DNA of 64,000 bases from Nitrososphaerota archaeon (lineage in GTDB: Archaea > Thermoproteota > EX4484-205 > JAAOZP01): NCBI GenBank assembly GCA_011605725.1, contig JAAOZP010000011.1, forward strand, positions 62,001-126,000, read 5' to 3'. Position 1 is the stretch's first letter. Each line of letters opens with the position of its first letter. A model generated the notes under the pieces. It did not search any database, was not told where the DNA came from, and worked only from the letters and a program-made list of their open reading frames with translations. The position numbers and the translations under genes are program-made. Shown here one piece after another: positions 46,658-57,000 of the stretch.

Positions 46658-48415
46658 ATGTTCACGCTAGACGATAAAGTAGCAAGCGTTTTAAAAAAGT
46701 ATCCTTACAATATTTCCTTCAGAGTAAGGGATAACATTGTTTTCCTCCAGGGAGAGGTTGACAGCCACATGGAGTGGGTTGAAATAGGGCTTTCCATAGG
46801 CAGGATAAGAGGGGTTGAGGGGGTTGTGAATAAGATAACGTGGAGAGGCGCCTCAGGGAAGGAGGCTAGAGAGGAGTGGAGAAGAAGGGTTTTCGAAGAA
46901 AAGAGGAACGCTGTGGTCGGAGAGTACGACGTGGTCATAATAGGCGGGGGAGTCGTCGGAGCAGCCCTAGCTAGAGAGCTCTCGAAATACGAGCTTAAAA
47001 CAGCTCTCCTGGAGAAGTCTACGGATATTGCTGCCGGAACCACTAAGGCGAACAACGGCATGATTCACGCGGGCGTGGAGCCCTCCAGGGGTACTCTGAA
47101 AAGAATGCTTAACGTAAGGGGGAACGCTATGTACGGTAAGCTTGCTGAGGAACTGGGTTTCAGGTTTAACCGGCTGGGCAGCCTCTGGCTGGTCACTCCA
47201 AGGACGCTGGCGTCGTACAGGAAGTATCTGCCGGGTCTGCTTTACAACCTGGTGTTGAAACACGTTTTTCCCTGGGTGGTTAAGATTAAAGGCTTGGTGA
47301 ACGGGGTTAGGAGCATTAAAATCATAAGGGGCCGAAGGATTTTCGAGCTCGAGCCGTTCGCAACCAGGGATGCTGTGGCTGCAGTCTACATTCCTTCCAC
47401 GGCTGTAGTCGACCCGTATGAGGTGGCTGTTGCCCTCGCGGAAAACGCTGAGGCTAACGGTGTTGAGATTCATCTAGAGACTGAGGCCGTCGGCTTCATC
47501 AAGGATGGTAGTGTCATCAGGGGAGTCGTAACCAATAAGGGGGTTTTCCTATGCAGATACGTCGTAAACTCCGCAGGGCTTTACGCTGACGAGGTTGCTG
47601 CACTAGCCGGCTCAGAGGAGTACACTATCCACCCGAGGAAAGGAGTACTCCTGGTTTTTCACAGGGACACCGGGGTTTTCACCCGCCACTGTCTGGCTGA
47701 GATCATTCTCCCTCAGGATCCATACACCAAGGGTGGGGGTATAAACCCTACTGTCCACGGGAACGTGCTCTGGGGGCCGACGGCGGTCGAGGTCCCGGAT
47801 AAGGAGGACACGTCCGTTACAAGGGAGGAGATAGAGCATGTCTTGAACAAGTACTCAGGCATAGTTCCCGGGTTTCCGAGGGACAAGGTGATAAGGTATT
47901 TCGCAGGCGTAAGGGCGGCGACATTCACAGAGGACTTCGTCATAAGGCCTGCCAAATGGGTTAGGAACCTCCTACACGTAGCCGGAATACAGTCGCCCGG
48001 GCTCGCCGCCTCACCAGCCATAGCGGAATACGCTGTCGAGAAGCTGAGGGGAATGGGGCTGAGGCTCAAGCCGAAGACGGGCTTCAACCCCAGAAGGAGG
48101 CCAATGCCGAGGGCAGCCGACATGAGCCTTGAGGAGCTTGAGGAGAAGATAAGGATGGACCCCGCGTGGGGCAGGATCGTGTGCACCTGCGAATTCGTCT
48201 CAGAAGCTGAGATCGTGGAGGCTGTTCGAAGAGGCGCTAAGACCCTCGACGCTGTGAAGAGGCGTACTAGGGCAGGGATGGGGGAGTGTCAAGGGAGCTT
48301 CTGCACGCTTGAAACAGCTCTCATCCTGTCTAGGGAGACAGGCGTGCCTTTGGACATGCTTCTTAAGGAGGAGGGTAGGCTGTTCAACGGCTACGTCAGG
48401 GGTGAGCAGCCGTGA
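46658..48415 (+). CDS. FAD-dependent glycerol-3-phosphate dehydrogenase-like oxidoreductase with N-terminal BON-like and C-terminal BFD-like [2Fe-2S] domains
   Basis: N-term FRVRDNIVFLQGEVDSHMEWVEIGLSIGRIRGVEGVVNKITW (BON-like); YDVVIIGGGVVGAALARELSKYELKTALLEKSTDIAAGTTKANNGMIHAG; C-term CTCEFVSEAEIVEAVRRGAKTLDAVKRRTRAGMGECQGSFC. Start ATG 46658. Confidence 0.88.
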   Translation: MFTLDDKVASVLKKYPYNISFRVRDNIVFLQGEVDSHMEWVEIGLSIGRIRGVEGVVNKITWRGASGKEAREEWRRRVFEEKRNAVVGEYDVVIIGGGVVGAALARELSKYELKTALLEKSTDIAAGTTKANNGMIHAGVEPSRGTLKRMLNVRGNAMYGKLAEELGFRFNRLGSLWLVTPRTLASYRKYLPGLLYNLVLKHVFPWVVKIKGLVNGVRSIKIIRGRRIFELEPFATRDAVAAVYIPSTAVVDPYEVAVALAENAEANGVEIHLETEAVGFIKDGSVIRGVVTNKGVFLCRYVVNSAGLYADEVAALAGSEEYTIHPRKGVLLVFHRDTGVFTRHCLAEIILPQDPYTKGGGINPTVHGNVLWGPTAVEVPDKEDTSVTREEIEHVLNKYSGIVPGFPRDKVIRYFAGVRAATFTEDFVIRPAKWVRNLLHVAGIQSPGLAASPAIAEYAVEKLRGMGLRLKPKTGFNPRRRPMPRAADMSLEELEEKIRMDPAWGRIVCTCEFVSEAEIVEAVRRGAKTLDAVKRRTRAGMGECQGSFCTLETALILSRETGVPLDMLLKEEGRLFNGYVRGEQP

Positions 48416-49653
48416 GGGACGCCACGGTGATAGGAGGGGGGCCTTCAGGTCTGGCTGCAGCCGTATGGCTTGCGGAGAAGGGTTACGACGTAGCGGTCGT
48501 CGAAGTGATGGGGGAGCTCGGCGGGATGTTGACGCAGTGCATTCACGATGGCTTTGGAACAAGGGTTTTCGGAGAAGCCCTTTCGGGGCCAGAGTTTTCA
48601 GAAAGGCTTGTGAAAAAGGCCCGGTTGCTCGGGCTCAGGACGTTTCTGAATACCTACGTGAAGGAGGTTAGGATCGGGAAGGAGTTTAAAGAGGTTGTTG
48701 CAGTCAGCCCGGCGGGGGTTCAGAGGCTTCAGACTAGGGTGATAGTCTACGCGATAGGCTGCAGAGAGAGGAACGGTTTTGAAATAAGGCTTGGCGGAGC
48801 AAGGCCGGCAGGGGTCTACACGGCTGGAATGGTTCAGAGGCTCGTAAACCTGTACGGGGTTCTCCCGGGGAGGAGGATCGTGATAATGGGCGGCGGCGAC
48901 GTCGGCATGATTGTAGCTAGACACCTCCACCTGGAGGGTGTGGAGAGCATCCTGATGGTTTTCCCAGAGGCTGGCTTCGCAGGGCTTCCGAGGAATGTTC
49001 AACAATGCATTCTAGACTTCGGAATCCCGTTCAGGCCCAGGACGGTTGTGAAAAAGGTAATCGGGAAAGAGAGGGTGGAAGGAGTCGTCTTAACCAGGGT
49101 TGATGAAAAGTGGAACCCTGTTGAGGGGACTGAGGAATTCCATGCTTGCGACACTGTTGTCCTCGCCCTAGGCTTAGTGCCCTACACCGGGGAGCTTAAG
49201 CTCGGGGTTAGAATGGATCCTGCAACCAGAGGCCCTGAGGTGAACGAGTTTTTCGAAACCAGTGTGCAAGGGGTTTTCGCCGTGGGGAACCTCGTCCAGG
49301 TTTTCGACTATGTTGACGACGCTTTTGAAACCGCATGCATAGCTGCCAGGGGTGTGGAAAAGTATTTGAACAGCGGGTTGAAGACGGCTCCGATAAGGCT
49401 TTCCCCAGGGGAAAACGTTAGGATGCTTACACCCCAGAGGGTTGAATGGGTTGACGATGCGGACGTGCCGGTGTTCCTGAGACCGGCTGTTGAGAAGGCT
49501 AATGTACGCATAGTGGTGAGGAACAGGGAGGGAAGGGTCCTCGGAGGATTCTTCAAGAGGTATGTTAGGCCTTCTACGCTTGAGAGAATAGAGGTTCCCA
49601 GAAGCATGCTAAGCAACCTGCAGGAGGTTTCGATAGATATTGCAGAGGATTGA
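48412..49653 (+). CDS. NAD(P)/FAD-dependent oxidoreductase
   Basis: ATVIGGGPSGLAAAVWLAEKGYDVAVVE; IVIMGGGDVGMIVARHLHLEGVE; GVFAVGNLVQVFDYVDDA. Confidence 0.88.
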   Translation: MRDATVIGGGPSGLAAAVWLAEKGYDVAVVEVMGELGGMLTQCIHDGFGTRVFGEALSGPEFSERLVKKARLLGLRTFLNTYVKEVRIGKEFKEVVAVSPAGVQRLQTRVIVYAIGCRERNGFEIRLGGARPAGVYTAGMVQRLVNLYGVLPGRRIVIMGGGDVGMIVARHLHLEGVESILMVFPEAGFAGLPRNVQQCILDFGIPFRPRTVVKKVIGKERVEGVVLTRVDEKWNPVEGTEEFHACDTVVLALGLVPYTGELKLGVRMDPATRGPEVNEFFETSVQGVFAVGNLVQVFDYVDDAFETACIAARGVEKYLNSGLKTAPIRLSPGENVRMLTPQRVEWVDDADVPVFLRPAVEKANVRIVVRNREGRVLGGFFKRYVRPSTLERIEVPRSMLSNLQEVSIDIAED

Positions 49654-50002
49654 GCTTCTCTGCACCCGGTGCCCCAGGGGCTGCCTTCTAAGGGTTACTG
49701 CAACAGGGAGCAGAGTGGCTGTGGAGGGTAACGAGTGTCCAGTTGGCGAGAAGCACGGGGCCGAGGAGGCTTTGAACCCTAGGCGGACCGTCTCGACAAC
49801 TGTTAGGATAATTGGCGCGAGGCTTCCACGCCTTCCAGTAAGGACTTCTGAGCCGGTGTTGAAGAATAGGGTGAGGGATGTTGTTGCTGCGCTTAAGAAC
49901 ATTGCAGTAGAGGCCCCGGTTAAGGCGGGTCAGGTAATTCTTAAAAACGTTGCTGACACTGGAGTAGACATCATAGCTGAGAGGGATATGGAGAGGGCTT
50001 AG
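49640..50002 (+). CDS. DUF1667 family protein
   Basis: LLCTRCPRGCLLRV...GNECPVGEKHGAEEALNPRRTVSTTVRI...VRTSEPVLK. Confidence 0.85.
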   Translation: MQRIELLCTRCPRGCLLRVTATGSRVAVEGNECPVGEKHGAEEALNPRRTVSTTVRIIGARLPRLPVRTSEPVLKNRVRDVVAALKNIAVEAPVKAGQVILKNVADTGVDIIAERDMERA

Positions 50003-50003
50003 C

Positions 50004-51506
50004 ATGAGCTATTTTCTCATACTGGATGTCGGAACCACCAACGTGAAGGCGCATGCTTTTTCGATTAATGGTGAAAACCTGCTTGAACTAGCGGAGAGGC
50101 TTCGGCCAAGCTATCCTAGGCCTGGATGGGTTGAAGAAGACCCGATGGACTTCATCATCAGGATTAGCAGACTCGTCGACATGTTTTTCGAAAAGCTTGG
50201 GAAACCGCTTGGAATAGGCTTGACAAACCAGCGGAGCAGCACCGTCTTATGGAGCAAGAAGTCTGGGGAGCCTCTTTACAACGCGATCACGTGGCAGGAC
50301 ACTAGGACCAAGGATATTGTAGAAGAGTTTTCCTCAAGGTTTCTAGTAAGCATGGGGAGGACACTGGGCAAGGCTTTCAACCTTCTCTCTAAGGCTTTTC
50401 CACCTTTAAAGGAGACAAGCAGGGGAGCCTACTTTGTTACACTTGCATACGTGTCGTTCGGAACAACACATTCCTCCATGCACCTAAGATGGCTCATCGA
50501 CAATGTTCCAGATGCGAGGCGCGCCGTTGAAAACGGTGAGGCTGTTTTCGGAACGATAGATTCATGGATCGCTTGGAACCTTACTGGCAGACATGTAACC
50601 GACTATACTAACGCGAGTGCCACAGGCCTGTTCGACTCTTTCAGCATGAAATGGAGCAGGAACATTTTAAGCATCGTAGGGGTTCCGAGAAGCATTCTTC
50701 CAACAATAGTTCCTAACGATGCTGCAATAGGCAGGGTTAAGGATTACGATGTTCCTCTTCTCACAATGATAGCTGACCAGCAGGCCTCACTTTACATGGC
50801 GGGTGTTTCCAAGGGTGTTGTGAAGATGACGAGCGGCACCGGAACATTCATAGATATGAATGTTGGGGAGAAGTGTATGGCTGGAGCGAGAGGACTCTAC
50901 CCGTTGATTGCACTCGCCACCAAGCGTAGAAACCTTTACCTGCTGGAGGGGAATGTTCTAACCTCAGGCTCAACGCTAGACTGGCTTATTGAAGTAGGGC
51001 TTATGAAAGACTATTCTGAGATACGTGAAGCCTTCGAGAAAACGGGGGAGGGCGGAATAGTGTTCATCCCCGCTCTCTCCGGGCTCGGAACACCCTATGT
51101 GAAGCCTGATGCAACAGGCATGATCCTTGGGATCACGAGGGGAACCAGGAGGGAAGACCTGATCCGAGGGGCTGTTGAGGGCGTGGCTATGCGCTGCGTG
51201 GAGATACTCGAGTATCTTGAGAAAACAACTGGAATAAGGGTACAGCGCGTAGTAGCCGACGGCGGGCTCTCTAAGAGCGACGACTTCCTCCGGACTGTTG
51301 CAAACTATTCTTCAAAGCTTGTCTTGAGACCAGTACACCTGAATGGCTCCGCCTACGGGACCTACATGCTGTGTAAGAACATATTGCTCGGAAAGGATCC
51401 TGTGGAAGCATGGGAAGAGCCTGCTGTCGAGAAGGCTTTCACCCCGGTTGAACCCAGGGGGGAGCTTATGGCACGCTGGACCAGAGCTTTGAGGAGGCTT
51501 CTTTAA
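50004..51506 (+). CDS. FGGY-family carbohydrate kinase (glycerol kinase-like)
   Basis: LILDVGTTNVKAHAF; GLTNQRSSTVLWSKKSGEPLYNAITWQDTRT; GTIDSWIAWNLTGRHVTDYTNASATGLF; VADGGLSKSDDFL. Confidence 0.88.
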   Translation: MSYFLILDVGTTNVKAHAFSINGENLLELAERLRPSYPRPGWVEEDPMDFIIRISRLVDMFFEKLGKPLGIGLTNQRSSTVLWSKKSGEPLYNAITWQDTRTKDIVEEFSSRFLVSMGRTLGKAFNLLSKAFPPLKETSRGAYFVTLAYVSFGTTHSSMHLRWLIDNVPDARRAVENGEAVFGTIDSWIAWNLTGRHVTDYTNASATGLFDSFSMKWSRNILSIVGVPRSILPTIVPNDAAIGRVKDYDVPLLTMIADQQASLYMAGVSKGVVKMTSGTGTFIDMNVGEKCMAGARGLYPLIALATKRRNLYLLEGNVLTSGSTLDWLIEVGLMKDYSEIREAFEKTGEGGIVFIPALSGLGTPYVKPDATGMILGITRGTRREDLIRGAVEGVAMRCVEILEYLEKTTGIRVQRVVADGGLSKSDDFLRTVANYSSKLVLRPVHLNGSAYGTYMLCKNILLGKDPVEAWEEPAVEKAFTPVEPRGELMARWTRALRRLL

Positions 51507-51507
51507 A

Positions 51508-52916
51508 TCAGTTTTCAGCATGTTTAAAGTAGACAGGGTTCGTCAAAGCGAAGACGGTGTCGTCCTCCCCAAGTTTGACGGAATACGGGTCTGAGTACCA
51601 GCCCAGCTCAGCCCTTATAAACATGCAGTTCTGCTTAACCCTGAGCTTCTTCACATGCTTGAAGGCTTTTCCATCAATACGGATTGTTTCCTCCACTCCT
51701 TGAGAAGTTATCAGTCTCAGCACGGCTCCTTCCCCGTCCTGGGCTTCAGCCGTGATTTCCACCTCCTCTTCACCGTTCACGTTAACCACGTCACCGGTTT
51801 CAAAGACTCGTGGACCAGAGTAAGCCTTCAACTCTAGAAGCGGCCCGTTTAGAGAATGAGATATGAATACCCTGCCCTGTTTAACGGAGCTTAATACACT
51901 CCTTATAGAGAGAGAGTTTACCCGTATCCACGTAGTCGGTTCGCTAAGCCTGATGAAAGAATTCTCCGCACCATGATAGTCGCTACCGCCTACGCTGTCA
52001 CCTTAAGACCCTCGCTCAGCAAGCTATGCCACCATGCAAGAGATTCCCAGTTCTTCAAAAACCATGGGCCGTTCCAAACTTCCACAGCGTCGAAACCCCT
52101 TACTTCTTTAAACTGGAAGTCGCAACCTATGCAGAGCTCTCCGAGGTCCCTAGGGTGGTCAACCGATACTAAGAGGCCTCTGCTGTGAGCCTCGTTGATC
52201 AGAGAAACAAAGTCCTCCCGCCTCCTCCTTCTGAAGTCAAACCAATCTCCTCCCCATATGTTTAAGTGCCCGCGGTACGTGGTTACTTCCACTCCAGGTA
52301 TTAAAAGGACAGGCGGGTCCTTGATTCCCAGAACCTCGTAAAACTGGCTTCGCGTATTGTGGTCAGTTATAGCTATGTAGTTCAGGTTCTGTTCAAGAGC
52401 CATGTCAACCAGTTCAGGGATACTCTGCTTCCCATCGCTATGATGGCTGTGAACATGTAAATCCCCCTTTATCCATCCTGAGGCTAAGGCTTGCTTCCGC
52501 TTGGGCCACTTTAGAGAGTGCTCTTCAAAACCGTGACCCGTGGAAACAGCTTCTCCAAGCCTAAAAGCACTCGCTAAAACCCTGTACTTGCATCCGTCGG
52601 GCGGTATTTTAGCCAGACCTAGGATTATTGACCATGCTCCAGGAGGGATCTCGCCGGCAACATACCCTGGGGTAGCTGCCTCAACGGATATTGTGAACTT
52701 AGGCTTGTTCGAGCCACTCCAACCCCTGAACAATCCTTTCGGGTCTATTATGCCTATGTCTAGGACACACTTCGGTCCTCCCTGGTATTCGTACGAGACC
52801 TCTATGGCGTCGCAGGCCTGGGGAAGGTTGAACGTTAAGTACTTGTAGTCATCTTCATCCTTGTCTCTGGGGGTTAACACTCCTTGAAACTCCCATCTTA
52901 GAACTTCCTTCCTCAA
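51508..52916 (-). pseudogene. PHP-domain (CehA/McbA-like) metallohydrolase gene interrupted by a single-base frameshift near 51993-51997
   Basis: ORF 51990-52916 ends ...GLKVTA*; a -1 shift gives GGSDYHGAENSFIRLSEPTTWIRVNSLSIRSVLSSVKQGRVFISHSLNGPLLEL, which runs in frame into ORF 51508-51831 (KAYSGPRVFETGD...). Confidence 0.85.
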
Positions 52917-53000
52917 GCTACTTAATTCCTGATGCAGGCTGGATTTAAACCCGCCTCCGCAAAAAACATTGTTAAATAGCTGGCAAAATTTCCCTGCTGG

Positions 53001-53789
53001 CTAATAAAGCTTGTTGAAGAGCCTCATGCTCTTCTCATGGGCTTCGACGGCAAGCCTTAAACCTTCCTCCGAGCAACCCAGCCTAAGCTTTGCTTCAGCC
53101 TCCTCCACTAAGCGTGCGAGTTCAACCGTCTGGTCGGCCGCTCCTTTTCTGAGCAATGCTTCAAGCGCAGACCTTGCGAGGTAGAGGATTTCATCCGTAA
53201 GCGTGTAACCCATGTACGGCAGCCTGCCGTATTCTAAAAGCCTAGTGTAAAGATCGCTCCGTCCCACGCTGAGTGTTTTCTCAACAAGCATCTCACCCCA
53301 GTGTCTAGCCCACTCCATGACTATGTCAAGATTATACCTTGTAACGGGCTCGGCCACAACAGGGTTGAAGCCTACCAGCATCATCCACCTACAGATCTCT
53401 TGAAGCGCTGTTACGCATCCCTTGCCTGTACCGCCTGCAACAGCCACTGCGACAGAAGGTCTAGCATCTTCACGATAGTTTCTCATCCTATCTATGAAGT
53501 TTTTCGCAAGACCGTTAACAGAGAGAAAGTAAACGGGTGCCGCGAAAACAAGCGCGTCGCACTCGTTGAAAAGCCGTCTCAACTCAAGCCCGTCATCCAC
53601 AACTATGCATTTCATGCTTTCCCAGCATTCGGCTTTTGCACATGCCAAGCAGGGTTGTAGCGTTTTACTGGACAGGTCGACAAGCTCTACGCTACCACCC
53701 TTGTCCTCAACCCCTTTGATTATTCTGTTTAAAATTTTTTTGCAAATCCCCTCCTTATGCGGAGAACCGTTAACAGCCAGGACTCGCAT
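53001..53789 (-). CDS. NADPH-dependent FMN reductase / flavodoxin-family protein
   Basis: MRVLAVNGSPHKEGICKKILNRIIKGVED; LVFAAPVYFLSVNGLAKNFIDRM. Confidence 0.87.
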   Translation of the reverse strand: MRVLAVNGSPHKEGICKKILNRIIKGVEDKGGSVELVDLSSKTLQPCLACAKAECWESMKCIVVDDGLELRRLFNECDALVFAAPVYFLSVNGLAKNFIDRMRNYREDARPSVAVAVAGGTGKGCVTALQEICRWMMLVGFNPVVAEPVTRYNLDIVMEWARHWGEMLVEKTLSVGRSDLYTRLLEYGRLPYMGYTLTDEILYLARSALEALLRKGAADQTVELARLVEEAEAKLRLGCSEEGLRLAVEAHEKSMRLFNKLY

Positions 53790-54019
53790 GATTAAGGCTC
53801 GTGAAGCCTTCTATTAAATATTATTGAATTTCTCCCTGACTGATGATATGCATGGACGCGCGCCACTGTAGCTCGAGTTTTTATTTTGATATTCGCGCGC
53901 TGCCCTCTCTAGGAGGTGTTGTTTTAAAAGACGAAAAATGGGTTAAAAATTTTTCATTAAAAGCTTCTATTATGCATTTTTTTAAAAAATGAGTTTAGGA
54001 ACTGTTATTTTTCGTGAAA

Positions 54020-54027
54020 AGTTTAAA
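54020..54027 (+). promoter_or_regulatory. putative TATA box (AGTTTAAA) for the giant surface protein gene
   Basis: GTGAAAAGTTTAAATG, about 33-40 nt upstream of ATG 54060, suggesting a short-leader or near-leaderless transcript. Confidence 0.4.
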
Positions 54028-54059
54028 TGTTGAACTGTTTGTAACATTTAGAACAGACA

Positions 54060-57000
54060 ATGATGATATTAAACACATGCCGCATATTCGTTAGGCGTTT
54101 TGGAAAAACATGGGCAGGAGTACTGCTCGTAAGCATGATGCTCCTAGTCGTGCTCTCAATGTTGCCAACATCCCTGCATACTAGTGCAGTACCCCCCAGC
54201 AGACAACCCCCCAGTATTACGATTAATACTGTTACTCAGGACGGTAATCTTTTTACCGTCAAAGGGGTTGCTAGCTTCAGCGTCCCTGCTGGCCAGACGA
54301 GTCAATACCATGTTCAAGTGGTCTGGGAGCATAACGGTAGTGTTGTCTTTCAAAACGATTATGCAGAGATCCCCCCGTTGAAAGACCTGGGTGAAGAAAG
54401 ATACGAGTATGATTTTGCTGATTCTAGAACGCTGAATACTGGCGGGGAATGGACAATCAGGGCTAGACTCTACCATGTGAAACCTCCCGGGAACGATAAT
54501 CAGGCAGATGCTTCTACGAAGATCATTTTCACAACTTTTATGGTGACCATTACCACTAAGCCGGAAGGATTAAAAATAGCTGTGGACGGGGAAGTCTACA
54601 CGTCTCCGCAAACCTTTGCTTGGCTAAACGGCTCTAAGCACACTATCGGCACCTTCTCCCCGCAGTCTGAAGGAGACACGATTTACACGTGGGTTTCTTG
54701 GAGCGACGGCGGTGAAATAAGCCACATGGTGACAGCAGTAGGCGACGCCATCTACACAGCATTCTTCAAGAAGCAGTATCTTGTGTGCTTCAACCAAACG
54801 GGTCTTGACAGTTCTGCAACCGGGGTTATTGTAACGGTTAATGGTTCATCTAAAAGCTATGACAAACTGCCTTTCAGCAACTGGTATGATGAGAACGATT
54901 GGATCAGCTATAGTTATGCTGAAACAGTGAATAGCTCTCAAACAGGGAAAAGGTTCAAGCTTAACTATGTCACTGGACCAGCCTCGCCTTTCCAAGTCTC
55001 TTCATTCACGCTAGTGATTGGCAGCTACACGCCTCAATACCTTCTGACTGTTGAAACCGAGCCTGACGGCTTAACAATTATTCCTGGTGGCGGATGGTAT
55101 GATGCAAACTCGTTAATCATTTTAACAGCGCCGGGAACAATACCGGTTTCACAAGGAATCCAATACAGGTTCAGCCACTGGAGCATAGACGGGGTTTCTC
55201 AAGGCATGGGGGTCAACCCTATTACGGTGAGCATGAACACGACTCATACTGCAACAGCCCACTATGTTCTTCAATACTATCTGACGGTGGAATCTCCATA
55301 CGGGGCACCAAGCCCGGGCAGCGGATGGTTTGACGCTGGAACAAGTATAACAGCATCAGTCACCTCACCCTGGCCTCCTGACTCTGCAGACACCCGGAGT
55401 GTTTGCACAGGATGGGTAGGCACAGGAAGTGCCCCGTCCTCTGGAACCAATACTGAAGTGTCTTTCACTATTAATGCGCCCTCAAGCATAACCTGGAGCT
55501 GGAAAACCCAGTACCGCGTCGCTTTCATCCAGACAGGTGTTGACGTCGACTTCACCGGGGTAGTGATGACTATTGACGGTATCGGCCACGGTAGGGAGGG
55601 TCACGCCGCCTGGTATGATGTTGGAGCAAGCATCGACTTCAACTTCACGGGACTCCTGGTTGTTGCAGTCAACCAGAAACGATACGTGTTGACTAGCGTC
55701 AACGCTTCCACACCCTTGATTGTTACAGGCCCGCTTACCGTCATGGGCAGCTATAGGACACAGTATTACTTGACGATGATCACGAGCCACGGTACAGTAA
55801 GCCCCGGCGACGGGTGGTTTGACGCTGGTTCAACCGTGGAGATAACCGCTGCCCTGCCTCCGGTTGTCCAGGGTGAACGCTATGTTTGGATGGGATGGAC
55901 AGGGACAGGAAGCGGGTCATACACCGGTATGCAGAACCCGGCTCAAATAACCGTTAACAGCCCGATTAAAGAGTCAGCCTCATGGAAGCATCAATACTAT
56001 CTGGCTGTGAACACGCCATACGGCACTGCTGGCGGCGAAGACTGGTATGATGAGGGTTCAGCCGCTTACGCTACAGTAGCCCCGCTAACGGTTGACGGGC
56101 CGGATGGCGTAAGGTATGTCTTTTCACACTGGAGTGGAGATGCTTCAGGGACTGCTTCAACTTCAGACCCGATTACGATGAATGCGCCGAAGACGGCGAT
56201 TGCCATCTGGAAGACTCAGTACCGAGTTGTGTTCAACCAGAACGGTTTAGATGAAACAGCTGTTGGAACCGTTGTCACTGTCAACGGCTCAGAACATATG
56301 CAGAGCAACCTGCCTTTCACAACATGGGTGGACAGCGGTGCTTCAATCAACTATGGCTTTGAAAGCATTGTTTTAACCAGCGACCCCGGTAAGAGGTTTA
56401 GGCTAAACAATGTGACTGGGCCTGAAACACCGTTTACTGTTACTGGTCCCGTAACGGTTGCTGGAAACTATGTCACTCAATGGCGGGTCGTGTTCACTGT
56501 AGATCCACCCGGTTCAGGAACAACCGTGCCCTCTGGAGCCGGCTGGTATGACGCAGGGATACGGTTCAGCATATCTGCTGAGGCTAATCCTGGGTTCTCG
56601 TTTTCAGAGTGGACTGTGAACACCTCATCCATAAATATCGCCGACACTTCGTCGCAGCAGACCAGTGTGACAGTAAATGGTCAAGGAACCGTCACAGCAT
56701 GCTTCACCATTTTCTACACCGTCTCTTTCACTCAAATAGGCTTGCCAACCGGGGTTGAGTGGAGCGTTACTTTCAACGGGGTGACGAAATCCTCTACGTC
56801 GAACACTATTGTTTTCAGCAATGTTCAAACCGGAGACTACGCTTGGAGCACGCTAACGCTTATTCAATTAGATTCTGGAACAAGATACTTAGCGTCACCC
56901 TCATTCGGAACACTAAGCGTGCCGTCGCAGCTGACGCAAACGATAAGCTACACTGCCCAGTATAGGGTTGAAATATCATGGTCTGGGCTTGATGCTGAAG

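Noticed and set aside
46705-48562. Long minus-strand ORFs (118-168 aa) opposite the FAD oxidoreductase genes
   Set aside because: Shadow ORFs in GC-richer coding sequence; the sense strand encodes clear conserved proteins.
51500-51510. Overlap between the FGGY kinase and PHP gene ends as a regulatory antisense site
   Set aside because: The genes simply abut convergently (51506/51508); no structure or motif supports regulation.
55277-55790. Antisense ORFs (for example 55277-55555 and 55482-55790) within the giant gene
   Set aside because: Mirror the codon bias of the repeat-rich sense gene and show no independent domain or start signals.
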